Shown here piece after piece: positions 46,121 to 54,707 of a DNA stretch of 64,000 nucleotides. The stretch is from an uncultured Paracoccaceae bacterium. GTDB lineage: Bacteria; Pseudomonadota; Alphaproteobacteria; Rhodobacterales; Rhodobacteraceae. How positions within the stretch are numbered: the stretch's first letter is position 1; each line of letters begins with the position of its first letter. Position numbers and translations under genes: made by a program. Location: the NCBI GenBank assembly GCA_947489705.1, contig CANLEQ010000013.1, positions 1-64,000 of the forward strand, written 5' to 3'. Under the pieces are notes generated by a model. It did no database searches. It saw only the letters and a program-made list of their open reading frames with translations, and was not told where the DNA came from.

Positions 46121-46828
46121 TCAGCCCGGCGCGTCTGTGGACGAATCCGCCTTCTCGGCCTGTGCCGCCTGCCAGCGACGCGGATCGCGCAAGAACGTCT
46201 CGACCGCATCGAGCGTCGCCGCGTCGAAGGATCGCCATGCCCGCGCCTCTGCGAGGACGTCCCACCAGGTGCAGAGCGCATGCAGCCGGACCCCATGATC
46301 CCCGAGCGTCGTCTCGGTCTCGGGAAAGATCCCGTAGCTGAAGATGACGGCTGTATGCGCGCAGACCGCTCCCGTTTCGCGGATGGCGTCGACGAAACTC
46401 AGCTTCGATCCGCCATCGGTCGTCAGATCCTCGACCAGCAGAACGCGCTCGCCCTCCCGCATCTCGCCCTCGATCCGCGCGTTGCGGCCGTATCCCTTGG
46501 GCTTCTTGCGCACATAGCTCATCGGCAGGGCCATGCGCTCGGCTACGAGGGCCGCGAAGGGAATGCCGGCGGTCTCGCCGCCCGCGATGTTGTCGAATGC
46601 CTCGAAGCCCGCATCGCGCAGCACGGTGATCGTGAGGAAATCCATCAGGCTCGACCGGATCCGCGGATAGGAGATAAGCTTGCGACAGTCGATATAGGTG
46701 GGCGAGGGAAGGCCGCTGGCCAGCGTATAGGGGGCTTCCGGGCTGAAATGCACGGCGCCGATCTCGAGCAGCATGCCGGCGCTCAGCCGGGCGATCTCTT
46801 CCCTGGGGGGGAACGAACTGGGGATCAT
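46121..46828 (-). CDS. pyrE: Orotate phosphoribosyltransferase
   Basis: A 235-residue PRTase converting orotate and PRPP to orotidine 5'-phosphate. The PRPP motif is [19 protein letters not shown], with [17 protein letters not shown] as the substrate loop. AAAGGAG precedes ATG 46828. It lies downstream of pyrC on the same strand, separated by about 204 bp that contains a long imperfect hairpin; both act in pyrimidine synthesis. Confidence 0.94.
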   Translation of the reverse strand: MIPSSFPPREEIARLSAGMLLEIGAVHFSPEAPYTLASGLPSPTYIDCRKLISYPRIRSSLMDFLTITVLRDAGFEAFDNIAGGETAGIPFAALVAERMALPMSYVRKKPKGYGRNARIEGEMREGERVLLVEDLTTDGGSKLSFVDAIRETGAVCAHTAVIFSYGIFPETETTLGDHGVRLHALCTWWDVLAEARAWRSFDAATLDAVETFLRDPRRWQAAQAEKADSSTDAPG

Positions 46829-46921
46829 GGCGCGCGGACTCCTTTGCGATACGCCTCCCCCTTAAGCCAAGCGAGCCGTCGGCGCAAAGCCCAGCCCGCC
46901 TGCGGTGACGGCAAGCGTCGT

Positions 46922-46949
46922 GCCGGTGAGTATTTGCGGACAGATGAAG
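46922..46949 (+). repeat. Dispersed repeat, copy 1 (pyrC-pyrE gap)
   Basis: The copy contains GTATTTGCGGACAGATGAAG. It is in inverted orientation to copy 2, 15 nt away, so transcripts could form a stem of about 25 bp with some mismatches. A third copy occurs at 56041-56062. The consensus is GTATTTNNGGACAGATGAAG. Confidence 0.7.
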
Positions 46950-46964
46950 CAGGGACGCTCTTCG

Positions 46965-46993
46965 TCTTTCACCTGTCCGGAAATACTCACGGC
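46965..46993 (-). repeat. Dispersed repeat, copy 2, inverted (pyrC-pyrE gap)
   Basis: Read on the minus strand it is GTATTTCCGGACAGGTGAAA, differing from copy 1 at four positions of the 20-nt core. Outer flanks GCCGGTGA and its near complement also pair, as do GACGCTC and GAGCGTC around the element. It may act as a hairpin controlling pyrE expression or as a terminator of pyrC. Confidence 0.7.
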
Positions 46994-47032
46994 AGAGCGT
47001 CGACATTGGTGTGCCCGGTGCCGGCGGCGCGC

Positions 47033-48070
47033 TCAGCCCGCCACCCGCCAGTGAAGCGGCATGCCCGGATCGAAGACGGTTACGGGCCCGTCCTCGGTAT
47101 CGATCGCGGCCGGATATTCGACCGGTTCGCCCTTCTCGAGGGTGATGCGCTCCTCGTTGGCGGGCAGCCTGTAGAAGGCAGGTCCGTTGAGCGATACGAA
47201 GGACTCGAGCCGGTCCAGCGCCTCCGAGCGGTCGAAGACCTCCGCCAGGATCGACAGGGTGTTGGTCGCGGTGAAGCAGCCCGCGCAGCCGCAGGGCTGC
47301 AACTTGGCCGCGTCGAGATGGGGCGCACTGTCGGTGCCGAGGAAGAACGACGCACCGCCCGAGGTCGCGGCCTCGACGAGGGCCAGCCGATGCGTCTCGC
47401 GCTTGGCAACCGGCAGGCAATAGTAATGCGGCCGGATGCCGCCTGCGAGGATGTGGTTGCGGTTGATAACGAGGTGATGCGCCGTGATGGTCGCCGCGAT
47501 GTCGTCGCCGCCCGAACGGACGTAGTCGACGGCGTCGCGCGTCGTGACATGTTCCATCACCACGCGCAGGCCGGGGATGTCGCGCCGGATCGGATCGAGC
47601 ACCCTCTCGATGAAGGCCGCCTCGCGATCGAAGATGTCAATTTCCGGATCCGTGACCTCGCCATGTACCAGCAGGGGCAGGCCGATCTGCGCCATGTTCT
47701 CCAGTACGCGCCGGACCTTGGCGAAATCCCGGACGCCCGAGGCCGAATTCGTCGTGGCGCCGGCGGGATAGAGCTTCACCGCGGTGATGAGGCCGATATC
47801 GGCGGCCGCGCGCAGGTCGCGCACTTCCGTTTCTTCCGTCAAATAGAGCGTCATCAGCGGCCGGAATTTCGAACCGCTCGGCTTGGCCGAAAGGATGCGG
47901 TCTCGATATTCGGCGGCATCGCGCCCCGTCACCACCGGCGGGACGAGGTTCGGCATGATGATGGCCCGCGCGAAATGGCGGGCGGTCTCGGGCAGGACGG
48001 CGCGCATCATGGCGCCGTCGCGCAGATGGAGGTGCCAGTCGTCGGGGCGGCGCAGGGTCAATCGGGTCAT
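47033..48070 (-). CDS. pyrC: Dihydroorotase (PyrC type)
   Basis: A 345-residue zinc enzyme making dihydroorotate. The metal-binding [13 protein letters not shown] holds two histidines. The carboxylated lysine region is [17 protein letters not shown], and later histidines and Asp lie in LVHGEV, MEHVTT and [10 protein letters not shown]. The active-site length and GCAGCF region are typical of class II dihydroorotases. ATG 48070 is the start. It precedes pyrE. Confidence 0.94.
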   Translation of the reverse strand: MTRLTLRRPDDWHLHLRDGAMMRAVLPETARHFARAIIMPNLVPPVVTGRDAAEYRDRILSAKPSGSKFRPLMTLYLTEETEVRDLRAAADIGLITAVKLYPAGATTNSASGVRDFAKVRRVLENMAQIGLPLLVHGEVTDPEIDIFDREAAFIERVLDPIRRDIPGLRVVMEHVTTRDAVDYVRSGGDDIAATITAHHLVINRNHILAGGIRPHYYCLPVAKRETHRLALVEAATSGGASFFLGTDSAPHLDAAKLQPCGCAGCFTATNTLSILAEVFDRSEALDRLESFVSLNGPAFYRLPANEERITLEKGEPVEYPAAIDTEDGPVTVFDPGMPLHWRVAG

Positions 48071-48226
48071 GGCACCTGACTAGCGCCTTGCGCCGCGCCG
48101 ATCCACGCGAAAAGCGCGGCAGGACCCCGTTTGCGTCGCCGTCGGTCGGACTATTTGTGATGGAACAGACAATCGCGGCGAGCGGTTGTGCGGCCAATCT
48201 ATGTTCGTCCCGGGAGGACCCCCCTT

Positions 48227-50224
48227 ATGCGCAGATCCCTCAAAGCCACCACGGCCATCGTCGCGGGCCTTCATTTGGCGCTACCCGCTCCTCTGCTGGC
48301 GCAGGACGATGCGCCGAGCGCGGCCGTCGATGCGCAGGTCGCGCAGCAGGTCATGGATATCTGTGCCGGGATGGACGTCGCCGCATGCGCCGATGCCACC
48401 GGCTTGCCGGAGGATATCGTTGGTGCGGCGATGCAGTCGGGCGATGTCATGGCTACCGATCCGGCGCAGGAAGAGGCCGGCATGTCGGACGTGGCGGAGC
48501 CCGCCGATGCGGTGGAGCCGGACGCGCAGGCCGATCCGGACGTGGCCAGCCCCGAGGCGGAAACGACGGAAGGGCCGGTGTCGGAGGAATTGACCGAACC
48601 GTCAGAGAATGCCGAAGAGGCGATCGACAATGCCACCGATGCGGTGACGCCCCCCACCGAAAGCGTCGAAGAGAGCGCCGAGGAGGTGATGGAAGAGGCA
48701 GGCGACGTCGTTGAGGAGAGCCTCGACGATGCGCCGGCGGAAGAGATGGCGCCAGGTGCCGCGGATCCGGGCACGACGTCCACCGAAACCGGGACAGGCC
48801 CGGCCGAGGATCCCGCCCTGCCGACCGAAGAGACGCCGGAGGTGACGCAGGAGCCGACCGAGACGGAGCAGGCCACCCCCGAAGCGCCCGCCACCGAGAG
48901 CGCCGAGGAGGCGGCCCCCGAGACGCCTCTTGCCGGGCAGGAGGACGAGCCCGCCCCGCTCGAGCAGGCGGACGAGACCGCGCAGCCAGAGCAGGCGGAG
49001 CCGGTTCGGACCGGGGAGGAGGACGCCCCCGCCGCGCCCGCAACCGGGGAGCCCCGGCAGGCCACGGGCGAGGCGCCCCAGCCTGAGGCCGCCCCCGAGA
49101 CGCAGATGACCGATGCCGAACGCGCGGCCCTGCAAGGCTCGCAGGAGGGAGGCGTCGCCGCAGCCGCGGAGGCCGCGGGATCCGGTGCCGAGGTCCAGTC
49201 GGAAACGGTGACCGAGCAAACCGCCCGGTCGAGCGGCGAGGATTTCGGATCGGACATCACCGGCCAGGCGGCGGAGGGCGCGGCCGCGCCTGCGCAGGAT
49301 GCCGAACGGCAGGCCGCGGAAGACGACGATGACGACGACGGGCTCAGCAATCTGCAAAAGGCGCTCATCGCCGGGGCAGGGGCCCTCGCGGTCGGCACGT
49401 TGCTCAACAACAACCGGCAGGTCGTCGCCTCTTCCGACGATCGGGTCGTGGTGAGCGGCCGCGACGGCGGCTACGAGATCATCAAGGACGACACAGCCCT
49501 TCTTCAGCGTCCCGGAACCGAAGTCTCGACCGAGAGCTTCGATGACGGCTCCACCCGGACGACGGTGTCGCGTCCCGACGGCAGCCAGATCGTGACGATC
49601 CGCGATGCCGATCTGCGGGTGCTTCAGCGTGTCCGCGTGACCCCGGAGGGCGAACGCGTCGTGCTGATCGACGATATGGCCGAAACCCAGGCGGTCGACG
49701 TCTCGAGCCTGCGCCCCGCGGCACGGCAGACCGAGGACGTGAACATGGATGCGGACGCCCTGAGAGAAGCGCTTGCCGGACAGCAGGCCTTCGACCGCTC
49801 GTTCTCGCTCTCGCAGGTCCGCAACATCGCCGAGGTCCGTGAACAGGTCCCCGCCGTCAACCTCGACAACATCACCTTTGCCAGCGGATCGGCCGCGATC
49901 ACGCCGGAGGAAGCGGACGAACTGGCGAGCCTCGGCCGCTATATCCGCGACACCATCGCGGCGAACCCGCGCGAGATCTTCCTCGTCGAGGGGCACACGG
50001 ATGCGGTCGGCAACGCGGCCTACAACCTGGCCCTGTCGGACCGGCGCGCGGAATCGGTGGCGCTGGCACTGACGGAGTATTTCGACGTACCGCCGGAGAA
50101 CCTCGTCGTGCAGGGTTACGGCGAACGGTTCCTCGTGGTGCAGACGCCTGAGGCCGAACGGGCCAACCGCCGCGCGACGTTGCGCCGGATCACCCCGCTT
50201 CTCAGGATGGCGGCCGCGAACTGA
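48227..50224 (+). CDS. OmpA-family protein with long acidic region
   Basis: A 665-residue protein with a signal peptide (MRRSLKATTAIVAGLHLALPAPLLA) and a C-terminal OmpA domain from about residue 545 (LDNITFASGSAAITPEEADELASL, EGHTDAVGNAAYNLALSDRRAESVA, VQGYGERFLV). Between lies a low-complexity stretch of about 300 residues dominated by Glu, Ala, Pro, Thr and Asp (residues about 60-370). This is followed by acidic DDDDDGLSNLQKALIAGAG and a short hydrophobic segment (about residues 385-400). GGGAGGA precedes ATG 48227. It probably ties the envelope to peptidoglycan; the acidic spacer may span the periplasm or bind cations. A second acidic lipoprotein lies at 54152. Confidence 0.82.
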   Translation: MRRSLKATTAIVAGLHLALPAPLLAQDDAPSAAVDAQVAQQVMDICAGMDVAACADATGLPEDIVGAAMQSGDVMATDPAQEEAGMSDVAEPADAVEPDAQADPDVASPEAETTEGPVSEELTEPSENAEEAIDNATDAVTPPTESVEESAEEVMEEAGDVVEESLDDAPAEEMAPGAADPGTTSTETGTGPAEDPALPTEETPEVTQEPTETEQATPEAPATESAEEAAPETPLAGQEDEPAPLEQADETAQPEQAEPVRTGEEDAPAAPATGEPRQATGEAPQPEAAPETQMTDAERAALQGSQEGGVAAAAEAAGSGAEVQSETVTEQTARSSGEDFGSDITGQAAEGAAAPAQDAERQAAEDDDDDDGLSNLQKALIAGAGALAVGTLLNNNRQVVASSDDRVVVSGRDGGYEIIKDDTALLQRPGTEVSTESFDDGSTRTTVSRPDGSQIVTIRDADLRVLQRVRVTPEGERVVLIDDMAETQAVDVSSLRPAARQTEDVNMDADALREALAGQQAFDRSFSLSQVRNIAEVREQVPAVNLDNITFASGSAAITPEEADELASLGRYIRDTIAANPREIFLVEGHTDAVGNAAYNLALSDRRAESVALALTEYFDVPPENLVVQGYGERFLVVQTPEAERANRRATLRRITPLLRMAAAN

Positions 50225-50249
50225 TCATCGCGAGGACGAAGAACAGCGG

Positions 50250-50283
50250 AGCTCGCATCGGCCCTTGCGGATCGGTGCGAGCT
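50250..50283 (+). terminator. Hairpin downstream of the OmpA-like gene
   Basis: AGCTCGCATCG pairs with CGGTGCGAGCT (11 bp with one wobble) around a 12-nt loop, starting 26 nt after the stop codon. There is no T-tract, so termination is likely but not certain. Confidence 0.55.
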
Positions 50284-50317
50284 TCGTACATCAAGGATTG
50301 AGGCGAAGGACCGCGTC

Positions 50318-51292
50318 ATGACGGACGATCACGACGACATCCCGGCCATCGCCCTGGACTGGATCCGCGAGGGCAAGGGGGCCGCCCTCGCCACCGTGGT
50401 CGAGACCTGGGGGTCGGCGCCGCGACCCGTCGGAAGCCAGCTCGCGATCTCGTCCGAGGCCGAAATCGCGGGCTCCGTCTCGGGAGGCTGCGTCGAGGGG
50501 GTCGTGGTCGTGGAGGCGATGGACGCCATCGAGAGCAGCGGTTCCCGTATCCTCGATTTCGGCGTGTCGGATGACGAAGCCTTCGCGGTCGGGCTCGCCT
50601 GCGGTGGCCGCATCCGGGTACTGGTCGAGCCGGTGGGGGATGCCGATCTCGGCCCGGATCTTCTGGGCGAACTCGTCGCGGCGCGCACGGCACGCCGGCA
50701 GGTCGCCTACGAGGTGGATACCGAAACCTGGACCCGACGCCTCGCGTCGCCCCCTGCCCATGCCGAACGCTTTCGCCTCGACCGCTCCGGGTTCGAGGCC
50801 AGGGCGCCGTCCTTCGTCGCGATCCACAATCCGCCGCCGCGCATGGTCGTCGTGGGGGGCGTCCATATCGCCCAGTCTCTCATACGGATGGCGTCGCTCG
50901 CCGGCTTCGATGCGATCCTGGTCGACCCGCGCGAGAGTTTCGCCTCGGAAGGGCGCTTTCCCGACACCGCACTGGTCCACGACTGGCCGGACGAGGCCTT
51001 GCGGGATTACGGGCTGGATGCGCGGACATGCGTGGTGACGCTGACGCACGACCCCAAGCTCGACGATCCGGCCATCGAGACCGCGCTCGGCTCGGACGTG
51101 TTCTATCTCGGCTGTCTCGGCTCCACGCGCACGCATGCCAAGCGCGTCGCGCGGCTGGAGGAACGCGGCTTCGGCCCCGACGACATCGCGCGCATCCATG
51201 CGCCGATCGGGCTCGACATCGGCTCGCGGTCGCCCGCCGAGATCGCGATCGCCATCATGGCCGAGATCGTCCAGACGATGCGCCGCGGCTGA
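50318..51292 (+). CDS. xdhC: XdhC/CoxF-family maturation factor
   Basis: A 324-residue protein of the XdhC family, which inserts molybdenum cofactor into xanthine-dehydrogenase-type enzymes. Two family regions are visible: the N-terminal GAALATVVETWGSAPRPVGSQLAI with GSVSGGCVEGVVV, and the Rossmann-like PPRMVVVGGVHIAQSL and DIGSRSPAEIAIAIMAEIV near the end. No xdhA or xdhB gene is in view. Its stop overlaps the next start (TGATG), coupling it to the MoeA-like gene. Confidence 0.85.
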   Translation: MTDDHDDIPAIALDWIREGKGAALATVVETWGSAPRPVGSQLAISSEAEIAGSVSGGCVEGVVVVEAMDAIESSGSRILDFGVSDDEAFAVGLACGGRIRVLVEPVGDADLGPDLLGELVAARTARRQVAYEVDTETWTRRLASPPAHAERFRLDRSGFEARAPSFVAIHNPPPRMVVVGGVHIAQSLIRMASLAGFDAILVDPRESFASEGRFPDTALVHDWPDEALRDYGLDARTCVVTLTHDPKLDDPAIETALGSDVFYLGCLGSTRTHAKRVARLEERGFGPDDIARIHAPIGLDIGSRSPAEIAIAIMAEIVQTMRRG

Positions 51293-52284
51293 TGCGGTTC
51301 GGCCCCGTTCCGCTCGACGAGGCGCTGGGCGTGATCCTGGCGCATTCGCAACCCGTCGCGGGGGGGCGGATCCGCAAGGGGCATGCGCTCGGGCCCGAAG
51401 ACATCGCCGCTTTGCGCGATGCGGGCCATCGCGACGTGATCGCCGCACGTCTCGAGGCACACGACGTGGGCGAGGACGCGGCGGCCGCCGATCTGGCCCG
51501 CGCGCTCGTCCCGGATCCGGGCGCGGTCAACCTGCGCTTGGGACGCGCCGCGACGGGCCGGGTCAACATCCATGCGACGGCCCCCGGGATCGTGGACCTC
51601 GACCCGCTGGCGATCACCGCGCTCAACCGGCTCGACCCGGCCGTGACGCTCGCCACGCTGCCGAACCTCGCGCGCGTCGCCGAGGGGCAGATGGTCGCGA
51701 CGGTCAAGATCATTTCCTACGCCGTCCCCGACCATATCGCGGCAAGCGGCCGTGCGCTGCTCGACCGCGCGCTGCGGATCCGGCCCGTCGAGACGCGGAC
51801 GGCCACCCTGATCATCACGGATATGGGCCGCGGACCCGGCAAGGGAGAGGCCGCCATCGCACGCCGGCTCGACCGGCTGGGGATCGCGCTCGATCCGGTC
51901 GATCTCGTGCCGCACGATGCGGACGAGATCGCGGCGGCCATCGGTCGCGCCACGGGCGAGCTGATCCTGATCCTCACCGCATCCGCCACGTCCGACGTTC
52001 GCGACGTCGGGCCCGCCGGGCTTGCCAAGGCCGGCGGCACGCTGACGCGGTTCGGGATGCCGGTCGATCCCGGCAACCTTCTGTTCCTCGGGGATCTGCG
52101 CGGCCGACCGGTCATCGGTCTGCCGGGCTGCGCGCGTTCGCCGGCGATGAACGGAGCGGATTGGGTCCTCGAGCGTGTCGCCTGCGGACACATTCCCGAC
52201 GACGAGGAATTCGCCGCGATGGGGGTGGGGGGTCTGCTGAAGGAACCGCCGTCGCGCCCGCATCCGCGCGAACGGCGCGACTGA
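51292..52284 (+). CDS. MoeA/MogA-like molybdopterin-binding protein
   Basis: A 330-residue molybdopterin-binding protein. It has a pterin-binding-like N-terminus (ILAHSQPVAGGRIRKGHALGPEDI) and a C-terminal MoCF-type domain (TLIITDMGRGPGKGEAAIARRL to TFGMPVDPGNLLFLG-like text, with GRPVIGLPGCARSP). It resembles the C-terminal halves seen with XdhC in Rhodobacteraceae. It probably works with XdhC to sulfurate or insert Mo cofactor. The start at ATG 51292 overlaps the xdhC stop by one base. Confidence 0.75.
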   Translation: MRFGPVPLDEALGVILAHSQPVAGGRIRKGHALGPEDIAALRDAGHRDVIAARLEAHDVGEDAAAADLARALVPDPGAVNLRLGRAATGRVNIHATAPGIVDLDPLAITALNRLDPAVTLATLPNLARVAEGQMVATVKIISYAVPDHIAASGRALLDRALRIRPVETRTATLIITDMGRGPGKGEAAIARRLDRLGIALDPVDLVPHDADEIAAAIGRATGELILILTASATSDVRDVGPAGLAKAGGTLTRFGMPVDPGNLLFLGDLRGRPVIGLPGCARSPAMNGADWVLERVACGHIPDDEEFAAMGVGGLLKEPPSRPHPRERRD

Positions 52285-52293
52285 GCGCACGGT

Positions 52294-53385
52294 TCAGCCG
52301 AAATCCGGCAGGTATCTCGGATCGAGCTTCTTGCGGTATTCGAGCATCACGCGTTCGAGATCCTCGAACTCGTCCTTCGGCATCTCTGGCGGGGGCCTGT
52401 TCGCCCCCCGGACCTGCTCCTGGTCCAGCTCGATCCTGGAGATCAGCGGGAAATGGTCGGACCCGACCTCGGGGCCGCGCCGGAACTGGACCACACCGAT
52501 ATCGGGCGTGGCGTAGAACTGGTCGATCGGGGCGCGCAGAAGGCGTGATTTCGCGTCGAAGCTCGCGATCATGCCCCGGCCTATACGCGGATCGACATAT
52601 CCGCCCACATGCTTGAAACGGCGCGACGTGTCGGACCAGGCGGCATCGTTGAAATCGCCGACGGCGATCAGCGGCATGTCCTGCTTGCGGGCGAAACGTG
52701 CGGAATAGATGATCTGCGCGTCGCGGTCGTCGGTCTTGTTGCCCGGGACGGGCGGGCGGGGATGCAGCCCGACGAACCGGAACTTCTCGCCCGTGCGGGT
52801 CTCGAGCTCGGCAAAGAGCGTGGGCGTGTTGTCCGGCGTGAGATAGGTGATGCGCGCCTGGTGCACCTTGAGCCGCGTCGCGAAGATCATGCCGTAGAAG
52901 TTGTCGCGCAGCTCGGTGACGATCCTGGGGTAGGGGCTGATATGCTCCTCGAGCCTGTCGTACCAGGTCTGGTCGGTCTCCATCAGGAACAGGATGTCCG
53001 GATCGATCTCGGCGATCTGCCTTGCGACCGCGTCGTACTCCTCGTTGGGCTCCTCGACGTTGATCGACAGGATGACGACTTGGCTCCCCGTATCGCGCTT
53101 TTCCAGGAGGTCCATTTCCGTCGGCATGACGGGCGTGTAGGGAATGATGCGGATCGCCTGATAGATGCATCCCGCCGCGACGATGCCGATCACCGCCCAT
53201 TTCCACGATGTCGACAGGAAGGCCGCCGCGAGCAGGACGGCGACGCCCAGAAACAGCAACTGGACCCGGGGGAAATCCCAGGCGCGGACCCACCAGCGAT
53301 GCGACGGCACGACCGGCAGGGCCGTCGTCACCACGAAGACGGACGCACCGAGCAACACGATGCAGAGCAAGACAAGGTCGATCAA
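52294..53385 (-). CDS. Membrane-anchored endonuclease/exonuclease/phosphatase-family protein
   Basis: A 363-residue protein with three N-terminal membrane segments (residues about 3-25, 40-60, 65-82: MIDLVLLCIVLLGASVFVV; VQLLFLGVAVLLAAAFL; WAVIGIVAAGCIYQ) and an EEP domain. Catalytic motifs are visible: SINVEEPNEEYD (first Glu/Asn), GLHPRPPVPG, VGDFNDAAWS and GSDHFPLI. The substrate may be a nucleic acid, phospholipid or nucleotide. It starts downstream of infC with the infC terminator between. It ends 10 nt from the convergent MoeA-like gene. Confidence 0.85.
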   Translation of the reverse strand: MIDLVLLCIVLLGASVFVVTTALPVVPSHRWWVRAWDFPRVQLLFLGVAVLLAAAFLSTSWKWAVIGIVAAGCIYQAIRIIPYTPVMPTEMDLLEKRDTGSQVVILSINVEEPNEEYDAVARQIAEIDPDILFLMETDQTWYDRLEEHISPYPRIVTELRDNFYGMIFATRLKVHQARITYLTPDNTPTLFAELETRTGEKFRFVGLHPRPPVPGNKTDDRDAQIIYSARFARKQDMPLIAVGDFNDAAWSDTSRRFKHVGGYVDPRIGRGMIASFDAKSRLLRAPIDQFYATPDIGVVQFRRGPEVGSDHFPLISRIELDQEQVRGANRPPPEMPKDEFEDLERVMLEYRKKLDPRYLPDFG

Positions 53386-53401
53386 AAGGAATTGCCCCTG
53401 A

Positions 53402-53430
53402 AACGAAGAAGGCGGACTTTCGTCCGCCTT
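53402..53430 (-). terminator. Terminator hairpin of infC
   Basis: A 9-bp stem AAGGCGGAC/GTCCGCCTT closes a GAAA tetraloop on the minus strand, followed by CTTCGTTT. It begins 11 nt after the infC stop and precedes the next minus-strand gene. Confidence 0.75.
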
Positions 53431-53440
53431 GGAAACCGCT

Positions 53441-53983
53441 CTACTTGGTCGGTCCGATCAGCATCACCATCTGACGGCCTTCCATCTTGGGAAAGTTCTC
53501 GACCTTGCCCAGATCCTTGGTGTCGTCGGCGACGCGTTCCAGAAGATCGCGTCCGAGGTTCTGGTGGGCCATTTCGCGGCCCCGGAACCGGAGCGTCACC
53601 TTGACCTTGTCTCCCGCCTCCAGAAACTTGAAGACGTTGCGCATCTTCACGTCGTAATCGTGGACGTCGGTATTGGGCCGGAACTTGACTTCCTTGACCT
53701 CGATCGTCTTCTGCTTCTTGCGGGCTTCGGATTCGCGCTTTTGCTGTTCGTACTTGAACTTGCCGAAATCCATGATCTTGCACACGGGCGGATTGGCATT
53801 GGGCGAGATCTCGACCAGATCCAGCCCCGCTTCCTCGGCCAGTTCCATGCCGCGGTCGGGCGTGACGACGCCTACGTTTTCTCCGTCGGCACCGATCAAG
53901 CGGATCTCGCTGGCCCGGATGCGTCCGTTGACGCGGGGGCCGGTGTCGCGCGCCGGGGGGGCGTTGTGGGGTCTACGGGCGAT
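53441..53983 (-). CDS. infC: Translation initiation factor IF-3
   Basis: A 180-residue IF-3. The N-terminal domain begins [39 protein letters not shown], followed by the flexible [15 protein letters not shown] linker and the C-terminal [21 protein letters not shown] domain. The start codon appears to be ATC (AUC) at 53983-53981: GAGAGGA lies 7 nt upstream, and no ATG, GTG or TTG occurs at a better position. The TTG-led start at 54046 would add about 20 unrelated residues. A rare start codon on infC is known to support autorepression by IF-3. Confidence 0.9.
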   Translation of the reverse strand: MARRPHNAPPARDTGPRVNGRIRASEIRLIGADGENVGVVTPDRGMELAEEAGLDLVEISPNANPPVCKIMDFGKFKYEQQKRESEARKKQKTIEVKEVKFRPNTDVHDYDVKMRNVFKFLEAGDKVKVTLRFRGREMAHQNLGRDLLERVADDTKDLGKVENFPKMEGRQMVMLIGPTK

Positions 53984-53997
53984 GGGGGTATCCTCTC
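53981..53997 (-). promoter_or_regulatory. RBS and AUC start of infC
   Basis: GAGAGGA (53997-53991) stands 7 nt from ATC. IF-3 discriminates against non-AUG starts, so this arrangement fits the known autoregulation of infC in other bacteria, usually with AUU or AUA. Confidence 0.7.
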
Positions 53998-54151
53998 GGT
54001 CATGATTACAGGCGATCAAGGTAATCCCGCGCAGGGCCCGGTTCAAGCCGTCATGTAAGGCAACAGCGCTCCTTTTCCGCGCAATGCCGCCGGAACCGCC
54101 CGGGTCCCGTGCACGTTCCGCATCGACCTCATCATGGACCGGAGATCAGAC

Positions 54152-54691
54152 ATGACGCTTCTGCGCAGATCCTCGCTGCTGGCCGCGATCGCCGCAGCGA
54201 CGCTCATGACCGCCTGTCAGGAAGAGGACAGTTCGGCAGCGGAGACCGAAACGGGCGAGGAGCTGGTCGCGCCCGAGGACGACGAAATGGATGTCGGCGA
54301 AAGCGACAATTCCTCGGCCGAACTCGAGGAGGATGCGACGGCGGTCGGCAACGCCTCCAACGAGGCGACCGACGCGGCCGTCGAGGCGGTGGAAGACGGC
54401 GAGGCGCCGAGTGTCGCCGCGCAGGACGATGCCGTCGACGCGGCCGCCGAAGAGGGCACCGTCGGTGCGCAGGCTCTCGACGAGGTGCTGAGCGTCGAGG
54501 GCTTCGACCGCGACCGCGCCGTCACGGTCGTCCAGGAATCCGACCTCGATGAAGTGCGCAAGGCAAGCCTGACCGAAGAGCTCGAGCAGGTGTCCGACGA
54601 CGACCCGGACGCGCTGGAGGCCGTCCTTCAGCAAGTCCGCGGCGCGCTCGGGGAGGTACCGCTGGAGGGCGGTCCGGCATCGCCGGAGTGA
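54152..54691 (+). CDS. Acidic lipoprotein, function unknown
   Basis: A 179-residue lipoprotein. The signal peptide MTLLRRSSLLAAIAAATLM ends in the lipobox MTAC (Cys22). The mature protein has Glu, Asp and Ala in great excess and lacks a recognised domain; the C-terminal part (LDEVLSVEGFDRDRAVTVVQESDLDEVRKASLTEELEQ) seems helical. ATG 54152 is preferred over 54134. It is divergent to infC and converges on fpr with a 16-nt gap. No function is proposed. Confidence 0.7.
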   Translation: MTLLRRSSLLAAIAAATLMTACQEEDSSAAETETGEELVAPEDDEMDVGESDNSSAELEEDATAVGNASNEATDAAVEAVEDGEAPSVAAQDDAVDAAAEEGTVGAQALDEVLSVEGFDRDRAVTVVQESDLDEVRKASLTEELEQVSDDDPDALEAVLQQVRGALGEVPLEGGPASPE

Positions 54692-54707
54692 CGCTCCGGC
54701 GGATGTC

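Noticed and set aside
46829-47032. CRISPR-like repeats in the pyrC-pyrE gap
   Set aside because: There are only two copies, in opposite orientation, with a 15-nt gap and no cas genes. It is a hairpin or dispersed repeat.
48480-49330. Antisense Ser/Ala-rich ORFs within the OmpA-like gene as separate genes
   Set aside because: They are the complement of the GAG/GCC-rich spacer and lack ribosome sites.
52285-52293. tRNA or small RNA genes in intergenic gaps across the window
   Set aside because: I looked for cloverleaf-like patterns in the larger gaps and saw none. A covariance search was not possible.
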